Shown: positions 44,157-57,200, counted from the first letter of the stretch. The stretch: DNA of 64,000 bases from Branchiostoma lanceolatum (GCF_035083965.1 NC_089722.1:18972642-19036641); one strand, 5' to 3'. The notes: generated by a model from the sequence alone, not told the origin. Program-made: numbers and translations.

Positions 44157-45953
44157 ATCAGCCAAAGGATGTTGATATACTACATCAGTTAGAATTCAGC
44201 ATTTAGACTCATAATATATGCTGACAGCACTGCATGATCTAAAAGTTTTTGCAGGCTGAAAGCCTTCAAAATCACACACTCTTCAAAGCATGTGTAGCCT
44301 TGACTTTAATACTCAACTTACTTGACATTCATCCTCTGTCACCTGAACCAAATGATGTAAATACAGTAACATGCTGCCAAAACTCATGCCAATTCATCAG
44401 CCACACTGCATGATCTCTGACATGCTGTGTGAAAGCCTTCAAAGTCATCTTCCGGAGCTAAAAACTTACAGTTGACATTTTGAACAAATCAACAAGTACA
44501 ATGCCCTGAAAAGCAATACCAGTATGATACTGCAGATGCTTTTAAAGTTTGCCTTGATTTTATTTCGCAATAGGGAGAAAATGGAGTGTTCACGGTTGAA
44601 ACAAGGTGGTTTACCGCGAAAATTGAAAACTAAACCACCACAACTTATACTTATATGTATTTACAGTATAGGAAGTGCACTGGATATGTGTTTGTCTAGT
44701 GCTCTCTTGGTGTAGTGGTGCCAAATGTATAAAAGTAATATTGACCCAGCAAAGCTGCACACTAGGGACCACCAAATAATGTATGCAACATGCTTGTATT
44801 TGTATATCAGACCATTTGGGGAAATCACATGCTATTATTGCTCTTCCTTATGTTGATGAAGGTTAGACATTTTATAACAAACGCCAAATGACAGTTAATC
44901 AAGCGACTGGATAAAATTTTGAAACAGATGCTTCAGAAGGATCCGCTGTCTTTCTTGGACATGTAATTCTAACATATATATTCCGGGGGATGAAACATCC
45001 TTGGTGTATTTAATTGGTTTTTGCCTCTGGCAAGAATGTTGTCTTAATGATTACAAATATCACTATCAGGAGTACTACTGTAATACATCTATAATGTAAT
45101 ACTGTAATAAACAATGTATCTAAGTTTGCCATGCCATCTAATGTAATACTGCAATGATAGTACTTAACTACTGACATTAGTAATCTACATCTAATGTAGT
45201 AGTACTGTAATACATCTACTGTAATATATCTAACACCCAACTAGTGAGATTTAAAAATGAGATTATACTCTTTGGTACTTCAGTCATTTAAGAAATGCTA
45301 GTACATTTATTAAATATTTTGAAGAAAACAATGTGTTGCTTCATTATTGTCTGTCTTAATCATATATTTGTATAGACCAAATAAACATAGATTTGGAGAA
45401 GACAACAAAAAAGTATTCAAATCTGTCCTTTAAATTTACTGTTAAAACCTGCACGGTCACGTTACTTGCTTGAGTCTTAATGTTTATTCATGAGAAACTA
45501 AAATCAGCCTGCTGGCCGCTTTTCATTGTGGCCATGACAGAAGAGAGTGAGGGTCAGACATAACAGAACACCTAGCAAAACATATGTTGTAACATAGAGT
45601 TTCAGTGTATTACAAAAGCACATATTACAAACATAGAAGTTAGTACATGGTCCATGTCCCTTAGGGTGGTTTGATATGGCTAAACAGAGTGAAATATTTG
45701 CCAGATATATGTCATGAATTTATTATTATTCATTAAGCCTGGAATCACGATCCAGTAAAGGGATGAGCGGCCTAAATTGGAATATGACCTTCCTACCTGG
45801 CCGAAAGGATCTACTCTACTCTACTCATTAATCCATTTCCTCGCCACATCTGCTTGAAGAATATGTTGGCTTGTCAGGTTATGCTGCAGTTTTGAATCAA
45901 ATCGCTAGGCGCGCTGTTGCGTAACATTCCCTTTGTAGACCGCTCTTTTCAAA
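44157..45953. other. Spacer between the two TMEM35B-like genes
   Basis: Holds a fragment (44553-44672) of the TACTGTAAATGCA-type repeat and AT-rich sequence with repeated TAATGTAATACTGTAATA text (45070-45235). No gene seen. Confidence 0.5.
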
Positions 45954-47543
45954 ATGGCGTTTGGAAAGATCGCTGTGACGATAGCTTCGGTGACTCTGGG
46001 CGTTTTGTTCGTCTTTAAGGGCGCTGTGAAGTTATTTCCCGAAGTGAACGAGGAAATCTACCAGGACTTCGTAAGTTTGCAAAGTTTGGGTTCCCGGTTT
46101 CGCTTAAAGCCACACATAGAGTGACTTGAATCTCCAGATTTTCTTTGTACTCGCTCGGTTTTTGGTTTCGGGGGTTTCCGTGCAAGTTACGGGAGACATA
46201 ATAATTTGACAGATTTTTGGCTACGTTTCTCAAGATTTTAAAGTGGATTCTAATGAATGAGGTTGCTGAAGATTATCAGAATACAACGGTATTGACAGTT
46301 TAACGCCTCTTTTGCGCCAGATTTTTTAGATAATCATTTGTAGACCCTGCGGTAAAAAAAGACACATTTTTCAGCGTTCGTTCGCACATTCCACAAATAT
46401 TTGGTTGCTCTTCTTTGTTTCGTGATTTTGTTTTGCTATCATTGACTTCGGGAAATCTATGCAATGAAACAAATTGTGCCTGTAAACACAAAGAAACAAG
46501 ATCTGACCGCATGGTGCCTAAAATGATTAAAAACACATGACACGCATCTCCAAGCAGATGTGAGGAGGAAGATATATCATAACCTTTACCCTGTTTCTTG
46601 CTAAATCTTTAACTGCGTCACTTTATAAAAATCTTTTTTGTTGTTGTTGTCAAATCATCTTCTAGAAAATCTCTAGGAGAAAGACTTCCACTTCGAATTC
46701 AAAAATACAGCAGAATTAGTTCAATTACAAGACTTTCCCCTCCTTACGTCTGCTTGAATATTTTCTATACAGTTGCACTATTCACTGTCGATTCAAAGTA
46801 TTTTAAAGAAATCTGCAATATGGATGTGGTAAACAACAGAATTTAGGCATTACGATTTTGTTGCCCATCTCCCTTTCACTAGCAGCCTATTTGGCCATGG
46901 GCCACACAACTTTGTGGGGTCGCTACAGTCCAGTGTGTTCAACTGCCATACTCTTTCTCAAATGATAAGTCTAAGCAGAGGAAGTAGTATGCAGCCTTGT
47001 CAAAAGTAACCGACAGCCGGCTATTTTCGCCGCCCACTTACAATTTCGAGCCGGCTACTTAAGAGTATGTACCATTTTTAAAGTCTTTGGTATGACTCGG
47101 CAGGGGATCGAACTCACGACCTACCGAATGCATTTAGTGAACACCCTTTTGGCCATTGCACCGGTTACCCTGGGCATGATCTCACACTAACATTTTCATT
47201 GTGCTTTGTTGTTGACCAGGTCATGCGGTTTGGTCGGTACTCTCCAGTCTTCCCGCTGGCAGACCTGACCGGATTCCGACCCCCTCCCGATCTCTACCGC
47301 CAGTTCGTCGCCTGGACGGAACTCATCGCCGCCCCGATGCTAATTCTGTTCGGCGGAACACTCGGAACTCTCGCCAACGTGACCCTGTTTGGTGTCATGT
47401 TCGGAGGAGTGTTTACGCACGTTACGCTAGGCGACCCGGTGTACATGTACGCCCAGGAGCTGGCTCTGTTGATTGTCCTGGGATGCCTGTTCATGCTACG
47501 GAGGTTGGAAGCCTCCAAGGCAGCTAAAGAGAAGGACCAGTGA
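45954..47543 (+). CDS. TMEM35B: TMEM35B/DoxX-like membrane protein, tandem copy 2
   Basis: Exon 1 is 45954-46070 (MAFGKIAVTIASVTLGVLFV, FKGAVKLFPEVNEEIYQDF) and exon 2 is 47220-47543, phase 0 junction, 146 residues. It shares with copy 1 the FKGAVKLFP/FSGAVKLFP motif, FPLADLTGFRPPPDLYRQ and the intron position, but elsewhere they differ, so the duplication is old. Four hydrophobic segments. The C-terminus AAKEKDQ is lysine-rich, which could act in ER retention (inference). A minus-strand SINE lies in the intron, ending about 40 bases before exon 2. Confidence 0.82.
47085..47180 (-). repeat. tRNA-derived SINE or tRNA relic
   Basis: Minus strand shows box A-like TGCAATGGCCAAAAGGG and box B-like GAGTTCGATCCCC (GGGGATCGAACTC at 47104-47116 on plus) at tRNA-like spacing. 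Ends do not form a full acceptor stem. Confidence 0.6.
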
Positions 47544-48054
47544 ACGGGACAGTCAATTCTGATCGATGCAGTTCTACCTGTGGCAATGATGGACTTTGAA
47601 AGCCTGGAATCTTCAACAAAGCAATCCGACTATCAGAGATGGCAAACTCCACCCCTTCTGGCGGAGCATAGAGAAGTTGTTGCAGACTTCTCTGGCAGAA
47701 CATATGACAATTGCAGGGCAGAAACGCACACACACACAGACAAGCAAAAAACAATCCTTCACTCCCTTGTTGGGGCTAGGCTTTTTCGAGTGTTGATCTC
47801 TGTTGGACCTATAGTATAGACAACAGCAACTCATCAAACTGTACCTACATCAACAATGGACTTTTAGAATCAATCTAAGAATGTCTAGCTTTGTTGGTTG
47901 TCCTCAGTTATTTGTTTTAGAGAGATTTGAGACAGCTAAAGAGAATTTGAAAGAACAGAACAGTCTGTAGTGTTGCCACAACTTGTACCGTATAATTATA
48001 AAAGAAGAACAGGCACAAGAAAATTTGCACCTTTTTGTATGAAAGAAACTGAAA

Positions 48055-48862
48055 GAACTAGAAAGGCCGCCATTTGCCCCTGAGCAAATACAGCATGTTT
48101 AGCCATACTCCTCCCCATGCAAGAAGTGTGCTGTCCCAAAATAACACCTGGGCAAATCAAAATATTAACTGCATGTAGAAAGTCAATATTTGCGAGAGCA
48201 TCATACTTCGCCAATCTCCCTCCCGATGCATAAATTGACTGTTCCAAAATCACCCGTGCAAAACAATTCTCTCTACAAGTTCTGCGAGACCCCAAGAGCT
48301 TCTTACTGCAAAGTCTTGCGTGGGTTCCTGCAATATGACCTCAGGTAACCTAAATAGAACATGTGTTCTTTGGCCAGTAGCAAATGGAACGCGGGGATCC
48401 TTAGATAGAACATGGATTCTTTGGCCAGCAGCAAATAGAACATGGAACGGGGATACCACTTTTGGCCTGTTTTTGGTCTGAAATGGGTCCAAAAGTCCCC
48501 AAAATGAAGCATTTTGAAGTGATGTACACCAGAATTGTGATTGAAATCCTTTAGGGGCATGTTCAAGGCGCCCTTGTACCGAATGTCAGGTCATTTGCTT
48601 GTAAAACCAGGCCACAGGAGACCAAAATGTAATTTTTGCCTAAAAATGTCCCAAAAAACCTCCATAAAAATGATTTTCAGGCCTGTTTAAAAAAAATGAA
48701 AAAATTGCATGAGGGTATTTGCCTTCTTTACCTCCATGCCAAATTTCAGGTCGGTTGATTAAAAAATGGCAGAGTTGAATCAATTTGAAGATTTGGCAGA
48801 AGAAGGAGAAGAACGTGAACAAAAACAATATGTTGAGCCATACTAAGTATGGCTAAACATAA
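48055..48862. mobile_element. Inserted element, copy 2 (inverted relative to 41198-42140)
   Basis: About 810 bp. Sub-termini TGTTTAGCCATACT (48097-48110) and AGTATGGCTAAACA (48845-48858) are inverted repeats. Long stretches match copy 1 in reverse, e.g. CAATATGTTGAGCCATAC and CATGGAACGGGGATACCACT. It lacks the nested SINE piece of copy 1. No coding frame. Confidence 0.85.
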
Positions 48863-48949
48863 TAAATATACAGCTGCGGAGCTGATTGTACCTACATCGA
48901 TGATTGATAGCAGGAGTACTGCAAATGTTGGAATTTTTGCGCTACTAGT

Positions 48950-49130
48950 TAAATGTTCTCGGTTTTCCTAGCAACCTCGTCACTGCGAACTTAAAACCAC
49001 TGCGAATATTTTTGTTCTGTTTTTCTGCCCTCCTCCCTCTTGTGTCAACCACAACCTTAAAACCACTGCATACACTGCATTTTCTACCATGAAATTATAT
49101 CCTCATGAATATTTCTTCTTTTAGTACAGT
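48950..49130. repeat. Dispersed repeat related to 17595-17815
   Basis: CGAACTTAAAACCACTGCGA and CCTTAAAACCACTGCATACA match the TACTGTAAATGCA-type family, diverged. Confidence 0.6.
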
Positions 49131-50589
49131 AATTAATATCCAAGCAAATATTTGGGTACAAAATTGATAGGCTTCTCTGTCCGTGACTACCGTGACGTGA
49201 AAGATTTGACACACTGTCCCCTATCTTCAAACTACTGTTAATAGGAGCACAGAGGGGCACGAAAATCTTTTTTTTTTAATATCCACTGTAAGCAGATGTT
49301 GGGGTAGTGGCTGTCAGGGAAGCCTTGTCAGACAGAAAACATGATGTTCAGCTCCAACAGCTAGATCTGTTTGGAGATTAAGAGTGCTCCCATTGCTTAA
49401 CATTTGTCATTGATCATTGCACCTACTTATGAAAATCTGTGCTGTGCCAAAAGATGTTTATGCAGCAGAAGTACATAGCCAATGTTGATATCTAATAAAG
49501 TGAGTATCTCAGTGAACTCCACCATATTGTGCAAGGAAATTATGCCAACTACTAGGATGCCAATTTGTGCCAATTTTTTCTTGCGTTCACACTAAGTTTG
49601 CGCCTATTTTGCCGTTAGTGAATGATTTAGAAAAACTCCCAATTTCAGGCTACAGATTGTACCACAGTGACTTTGGTGTCGGCTTGCACTACTTTCCAAA
49701 TGCCTTGCGCAGTTGGGCGTTGTCCAGTTAGACACCCGTTTAACAATCAAATCAATGAAGACATGTATTTACGTTGTTTTAAAAAACCAATCATGAATTC
49801 CAGAAGTTCTAGACCTTTCCAACCTCATACTGTCTGATGAGGGTAAGTTATTTTGTTGGTAGTGAGTTTTGCTTTAAGCATTGTCATATAACTATAGGCT
49901 AGAATACTATTAGCATAGAGACTTTAAAATGCAAATTAGGGAAATATTTCAAAGATTCAAGTTTAATTACTAATGACAGTTGTTGGATGGTTGCTAAGTC
50001 AGAATATAAATAGTAACCATACCGAGATTTGTAGTTTATAGTTTAACTTTTGTATTATTCATCATACATTGTAATACTAATCACATGTTGCAATCAACAA
50101 TATTACTGAAGACATCATGTATTTTTACTGAAATAAATTTTTCTAACCAGACTTGTATTTCCCCTTTTTACATTTGCCAAGAACCGTATATGTATATGTT
50201 TCGTTAGCTTGTTTGTGGTTTAACGGTATAGCTTAAGACCCTTGATGTAGTGTTATATTTGATGTAGTTCAGTATCAATCATATAAATATTGCACTGCAG
50301 TGGAACTTTCCGTTTATGTTGCTCATGTTCTGGACACACTATGGTCATGATTCTAGGGTAGTATGTAGCTTGATATTTGATGTTTGATTGGGTTCAGTCG
50401 AGTAGTGAATGTTAGAATAATCAACACAACACTGGTTAGATCAAATATTTTGGCTTTTATTTTTGTGTGCACAGTGGTAACAGGTGACTCATCTAATATA
50501 TACAGATCCTTACTATTGTCAGCGCTGTCTGAGAAAAATGACAAACTAGCTCTAATTACACAATGCCCTACAGAAACCACTGGAAATGT
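49131..50589. other. Intergenic, no gene seen
   Basis: AT-rich, with short unrelated frames only. The text 49560-49600 (GTGCCAATTTTTTC) loosely resembles 745-765, but is too short to call. Confidence 0.4.
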
Positions 50590-50753
50590 TAGCCTCCATA
50601 GCAGGCTCTACCAGGCATTTTTGGGGGGCTTATGATACACCTTTTGCAGCCAGCCCGTTACCATCAGCCAGCCCGTAGATGGTTACGGGCTGGCTGCAAA
50701 AGGTGTATTGTAACCCCCCCAAAAATGCCCGGTAGAGCCTGCTATGGAGGCTA
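50590..50753. mobile_element. Hairpin element with 9-bp target-site duplication
   Basis: Arms pair almost completely (TAGCCTCCATAGCAGGCTCT at the left end is complemented at the right end), with inner arm GCAGCCAGCCCGT complemented as ACGGGCTGGCTGC. The whole is 164 bp. TGGAAATGT occurs directly on both sides (50581-50589 and 50754-50762), a clean 9-bp duplication. Confidence 0.9.
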
Positions 50754-50908
50754 TGGAAATGTAGTGAGGAAAGGAACAGGAGCTATAAAAATAGGACTTC
50801 TGACTGCAACTTGATGAAAACTTGTAACATCAAACGAATCGCATGAACAGTTCAATGTACAAGAAAATTCCATAACACTGTTACACACTGTAAGGCAATG
50901 TCAGAGTA

Positions 50909-51072
50909 CAGTCAAACCTGTCAATAGTGATCACTCAAGAAACTTGAAGAAAATGATCACTATAGACATAATTCTTAATGCTTTGGTCAGAGGGTAAAAT
51001 AATCTAGGGGACAGGAAAGGCCAGGGGGTCCTTATGCAGAAATAGTCACTATTAGAAGCGCAGGTTTGACTG
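50909..51072. mobile_element. Short MITE of the CAGTCAAACCTG family, TA flanks
   Basis: Starts CAGTCAAACCTG and ends CAGGTTTGACTG, 164 bp, TA on both sides. Internal ATAATTCTTAATGCTTTGG matches the family core. Confidence 0.85.
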
Positions 51073-51810
51073 TATCAAAATGCTTTTGATATGTTCTGTT
51101 GTAGCTATACTGTTACAGCACACATGTATTGAAAATGTACATTACCAACTATTGTTGCACTGGGTCGGTAGATCGGTGAATGGTGTTTGTTTGCATTCTC
51201 ATGGAAGACCTTAACTTCTTGGATGAGCTACTCAGTATAAACATTACATCATGAGAATTCTACCACACAGAAGTTGAAGTATGCCTGGTCAGACAGCTAT
51301 GATGAGTTGATATAATTTGGCAACAAACACTCAGAGTTCTGAGTCAAGATTTCTTTGACACAGGAATACATAGTAATACACATGTACATGTACACATGCG
51401 GCATTGAAGGCAACATATACATGTAGGATTCTGGAGTTTTCTTGGACACAACCAAGGTCTTAACTGCCAAGGTTTCAGTTGTTCACCTGGTGAACTAAAT
51501 TCATTGACTTTCGGAGTGGTTTTTAATTTGCAGAAGCCGAGAGAAAACGAGGTTTTCTAGATCTTTTAAATTTGCTGTTGAAACAAGTCTGCAATACATT
51601 GGAAACATGTATTTGCAGTGTTGGTTGAGAAGACATCATGAAAACTGCGAGAAGAAAGCACTGTCAAAGTTTCAAGACTTACGTACCGTCTGGGTTGTAA
51701 TTCTGCTTCTTGCCACTAGGTGGCGCTACAAAAAACCCTGAGGAAGGTACAGGTTGACTATGGAAACGTCAGCAAAAAATTAAGAAGCACTAATGGTTGT
51801 GCTGTAATTA

Positions 51811-53030
51811 CCTTCGTCGACGAAATGGTTTCGTCGACAAGGTTATTCGATGGTGCTTGTCTGTGTGTCTGTTAGTGAACAGAATAAGTCGAGAACGCCT
51901 GGATGGTTTGTTGTCATAGTTGGTGTGTCGGTGTGTATGTGGGACATCTCAAGATGATTAGATTTTGGGCGAAGTGTTTTGCATAATTAACGAGAAAAGG
52001 GTAAAAATGTGTTACATTGTATGCTGAAGTATGTGTAGTGTTGGCTGTGTTATTCCAATTTAAGGCGTCATGGATAGGGGCAAGGGTCCTGAGGGGTCAT
52101 ATTGGAGGCAGGAAACGTCAGTTACACAAATTGGCTGTCAGCCAGCTGTTGGCATTGGTAAGGTAGTCTCCAAGCAGACGTATGGGTTGGCTATAGCAGG
52201 GGCAGGTTTTGCTTCAGACTTTGAAAGGGAATTACTCAAGAAGGGCTTGGTGGATGGTCATAAATTTTTGTAAGTACATAGCTTGAGTGCTGATGTACAT
52301 GATTAGATACTTATTATGCAAATCAGTATCTAATTTGCATGATTAATGAGGAAAGTTTATACATCCATCAAAAGATAGGACTCTCAAACATGTGACATAT
52401 GTAACTGAGGAAGAGAGAAATATTAATAGATATCAGCTTTGCAAATGAGAACCTCATTGACATAATTAATGAGAAAAACTATAACTCGAGATGGTCTTGA
52501 TGGATGGTCATGATTTTTGGTATGTAGATAGCTTACGTGATGCTTTGTATGATTGGATGATAATTATGCAAATCAAATTCTAACTCACATGATTAATGAG
52601 GCAATTTTAAAAATCTGCTGTGTTCCATGATATGACTATTCAAATATGTGACATTTGTAACTAAGGAAGAGAGGAATGTTGATAGATAGGAAATATGCAA
52701 ATGTTGGCCTAATTAGCATAATCAATGAGAAACTACTATAATTCCATACTAGTAAATGACGGCAATTTCATACTTGTGGCATTAGGAAGTTGTGTGAATG
52801 TGAACACCATGGAATCAAATTATGCTAATAAGGAGGGAGCTTATTTGCATAATTGATGATAAATGTTAGTATAACCTTCTTTGTTAAGCTCATAGTCATA
52901 ACAAGGAGGTTTGGACAACTTATGTTATTTGGGTGAAGAGGGTCAACTGGTATGATTGATGATTGATGAAAAACACTCCTAATACGTCAGTCATAAAGGT
53001 CAAAATCATTTGACGAAGGTATGAGGTCGT
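51811..53030. repeat. Repeat block: short hairpin plus diverged direct repeats
   Basis: A hairpin of CCTTCGTCGACGAAA and TTTCGTCGACAAGG (51811-51842) precedes CTGTGTGTCTGTTAGTGAAC text. Then units of about 245 bp with GATGGTCAT(A/G), TATGCAAATCA and CATGATTAATGAGG start near 52253 and 52502. The text TTTTTGGTATGTAGATAGC resembles the repeats at 36 kb. No coding. Confidence 0.6.
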
Positions 53031-54216
53031 AGAACTCTTGTTGTGTCATATAATGCTCACATGAGAAAACGTTTACATTCAAAGAAATGCATGACAAATG
53101 TTGACATTTCTGGAGTGATGGTGGTTTTTGATAATTCAACTTTTCTGTTGTTTTACCTGCTCAAGCTTAGTGTACCATATAATCAGTACTGTAGTAGTCA
53201 AAAGTCTGTATTTCTACCTGAGGTACTTTTTCTTTACAAAAAAGCCAAACATTGCCCCAGTCTTTTTTTATCATATGCAGGTATTGAAATGTGTGTATCT
53301 TTTTAAGAGTTGATTATAACTCTTTTATTCTGTATGTCCAAAACTGTTCAAAATGTTTCTGGACACAACTCTTTTACGAAAAAAGTGGATTGAAGGTATT
53401 AAAATCTCATGATGCATTTTTACACTTTGATACAATCTGTGATTTTAGAAGAAATGTTGTACTAAATAAATTAGCTCCCATGCATGAAACAGTGGTTTCC
53501 ATTGTAGTTTTGACTAAGAACAAGACTCGATGTCAGTTAGATGCTACGTGCTAGGGTGGATCCCTGTACATGGTATCATTACAAAAAAACTGTATTTCTT
53601 GCTAGCTTGGATGCCATTCAATTACTACCGGGGCTCCTACACTGGCTGCCCTGAAAAAATCAGTAGTAATCGGATGGCACCCAGGCTAATTTTTTGCTGG
53701 ACTGGTCTGAAAAAATTGGACCAGTAAAAACTCAGTGGACCGGGTTTGGACCAATTAGAAATTAAACAGTAATAATGGTTACTCCAATGTTATGGATTAG
53801 AGAAGGATACAATTCTGTGTTTTTGGTTCATTTTGACGTTGCTCTTTTAGCTCTGTGCTACAGCTGTTTTATTGGTTATGCAAACAAACAGGTCTAATGA
53901 AAGGTTCATTCTAAAACAAAGTTTTGGCTGGAGAAGTATATTTCTATAAGCTTCTTCATGGTTCTAACTGCACATGTGCAGTGTGATGTATTGAGGGTCA
54001 TATGTCAAAGTTGAAGGTCCCTGAGACATAAAGAAAAAAACATTTCTTGACAAGAACCATTTACAAGATAGGGCCCTTCACCTTTGACCTTGCACATGCG
54101 CAGTTCAAACGGTGAAGCAGCTTATTGGGATATTTCAACTGACCCTGCCCCCGCTTACATGTATATCACCCCCTCCTTCCCCTAGATCAAGAAAACATTG
54201 ATATTGCACAGTGGTG
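53031..54216. other. Intergenic, 3' flank of PISD, no gene seen
   Basis: Contains a near-inverted pair around 53935-53960 and 54105-54125 (AAGCTTCTTCATGGTTCTAAC against TTCAAACGGTGAAGCAGCTT) flanking CACATGTGCAG and GCACATGCGCAG, which may mark a decayed element. Probably includes the PISD 3' UTR near 54200. Confidence 0.4.
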
Positions 54217-57200
54217 TCATTCTTCTTTATGCTTGCCATTGTCAACTGCTTCTGGCATCTCTGTAACTTTAATGTCCTCTACTTTCGTTTGGTCCGTTTC
54301 TGCAAAACATCCTAGCGGCTCCCCAAATCTTATCTTCTGCCCGGCTTTGACCTTGAAGGAGAATGTCCTTGGGGCTTCAAAGATAATAACAATGGAGGAT
54401 CCGAGGTTGAACTCGCCGAAGATTTCCCCCTTCTTCACGGCTACCCCGGCTCCCTGTGTTTCGTTGAAGAAAACCCGGTCGTAGAAAAGACCACCTTTCC
54501 ACTTTCCTGGCAAGTTGGTGTGCAACTCCTGATACAAAAAATGAACACATTTCAAGTGAGTAAATCTGTATATAAGTAAGTAAAGTAATTCTGTACATAT
54601 TTCATGATGATATGTTACCCAACAGTGTTACAAGTTATTGGCTGGAAAGTTTGAAGAAATGATTAGACTAATAGTATTAAATGTATATATACATTCATAT
54701 GTGTTTTCAGGAATTTTTATCTCTTATATGGGTCATTTTGGACAGGCCATACGATAATGTTGATGACATGCCTATTTCTCGGTGTATGTGGTGTCATAAG
54801 GCCTGGTCATTTGCAATAACCACCTCATCATAAAATCACCTTATTTCCTTCACTCACTCGGTGGATTTATTCGGAGGTAATATAGCAAATGACCAGGCCT
54901 GATGATGACACCATATAAATAGAGGAACAGGCGGGTCATAAACTTTACTTTCCATTTAGACATAACCAGCATGGTAACGTGGAGTACTGTTAACACTAGT
55001 TTTTTACTCACACTGTCCATGTACATCCTGATGGAGCCGACGTTGGTCGCCCCTACAGCTGACATAGAGAAGAACCCCTGGTCCCACCGTCCCGACATCA
55101 CCACGCGCTCGTTATAGTTAAACAGACCCTGGATACACCTCACCAGGCCAGGGTTCACCGAGAACAACTCACCTGGGGGAAAATAAGGCAATCAGACATG
55201 GCAGAAATCATCCCCTCATCCGTAGTGCTTCACAACCCTTTCACTAGTTTCAGTCCTACAAACATAACACATGGCTGGAAATACTGGGTGGATATGCACT
55301 TTTGTGCACCTAAAGTTGGAGCTGGGCACCAAGTTCTTTATATGGCAAATTCTTGAGAATCAAGTGTCAGAAATGTAATGAAACCTCTGTTGTATCACTT
55401 GTTTCGAATTTTGAAGTAGGCAAATGATAGAATTTAAGATTCGAGGTGAGCCAGTAAAGTTTGTAATTTGGTTTTGACGACATTGTACTTTCTTTTAATA
55501 TTTGATGTTGTGCTCCCAAATGTTTTTGCGTGCACCTAAATTTTGAGGCTATAGGAGCACCAGTTCCCAAAAATGAATTTCGAGTAAAAATGTTACATAG
55601 ATGAGCTCTGTAAAAAAACAAGGTGGTCACAATGGCCAGGTGGTTCTTACACAGAGGAGGTCACTTGTTCTTGACGAATGTACAGGTTACAATTTTTTCG
55701 TTTCACAAAAACGGAACGTTTTCCTCCCACTAGTACTGACCAGGAAAGTGCCTCCTGTGCAGCACCTCCCATTCTGCAGGAGAGTGAAACCTGTGGTAGT
55801 CGCCTGGCGCCAGGTACACCGTACAGTGGTACAGTTCGTTTTCCTCAGGGTTCTCCAGCAACATCTGCTGATAGTTCTCGTCGTCGGGAGGTTTGCTGTT
55901 GTTCAGAGTCTGCTTGGACAGCCACCAGTTGTTGTTGGTGCGCCCCAGGAATGTCTGGAGGGAGTAGGTCACCCCCTTCACCTGCTCCAACATGTTGTGT
56001 TCCACCTTGCCGAAGTGTAGGACCGTACCATCCGCGGGGCTCACCTGGGGGTGTTGGGAAGAAGTTACTTGAATAGTCAGATTGAAAGTAAAAGTGAAAT
56101 TCAGAGTAAACAGTTAAGCTCAAGTGAACTCAATGAACAGATGAACTAATCCTCCACTGGTCCTGACAGACGCTATGTACAGTATATACAGACCACTGCA
56201 GCAGCAGAATACAGTAGACAGCACTACTACTGTCTATTGGAGTTTACCGGTTTACTACTTAGTAGTAGTACTACTATTGTGCTGGCCCTAGCTTCAAATG
56301 GCAACCTCCAAACAGATCTTCTGATGACTGCAGGCCAAGATGGTCCTACTGCCACACGACTTTTCAATAGAAATGTGTTTGCTTTCTTACACAATGTTTT
56401 TGCTTTCTTACACTTTACCTTTTAGGTCTTCAGTGTTGAGGGAACTTCCCACTGAGTTGGTCCCATACTCAAAGAATCAAAGATGTCATATGGCTGTGTG
56501 ACCGTCTTATATTAGCCAGCATTTACGGAAGATCTGTAAGGAGATAATGTACAAAGGATGGTGTCACAATGAAACAACGTTTGTCTGTTCTCACCACACT
56601 GTGTTCCTGGTCGATTGTTCTGGCGGAGGGCTTGAGCTGCCGGCGGAAGAACTCGTTGAGATTGCTGTAGTGCGTCAGGTCCTCTATAGCCGCCTCTTGG
56701 AGATTACAGTCAAACAACCAGATATATAACCTACAAGGGAACAAAATCATAATTCTTATGAAAACATCCTAAGAATCTGAAGCAAAGTAAGCTGTACTTT
56801 TCAAACACAAAAATCGGGGGCCTCACAACCATCCCTCAAGAGGGACAGGGGCGCCATAAACTATCTGCCACTTAAGATCCACTGCTCACTGAGTAACGTG
56901 CCTATGGCTTGTGGATGTTCACCACATATTATGTCTTGTGGCTAAGGTTTAAACTGTGACAGGTGAAAGTTACCCCTCATCTAGACTGGGAGCTGTGCCT
57001 TGTGGAAGTTCACAACATTACATCTTTGACTTTATTGACTTCATCTCATATATCACATCATATCATATCATATCATATCATATCATATCATATCATATCA
57101 TATCATATCATATCATATCATATCATATCATACCATACCATACCATACCATACCATACCATACCATACCATACCATACCATACCATACCATACCATACCA

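Noticed and set aside
47085..47180. Possible functional tRNA gene on the minus strand
   Set aside because: Box B is good, but the ends do not form a seven-base acceptor stem and similar heads occur in SINEs across the window.
55730..56123. Overlapping plus- and minus-strand frames opposite the PISD exon
   Set aside because: These are shadows of the 55741-56044 exon in other frames; only the PISD reading matches a known protein.
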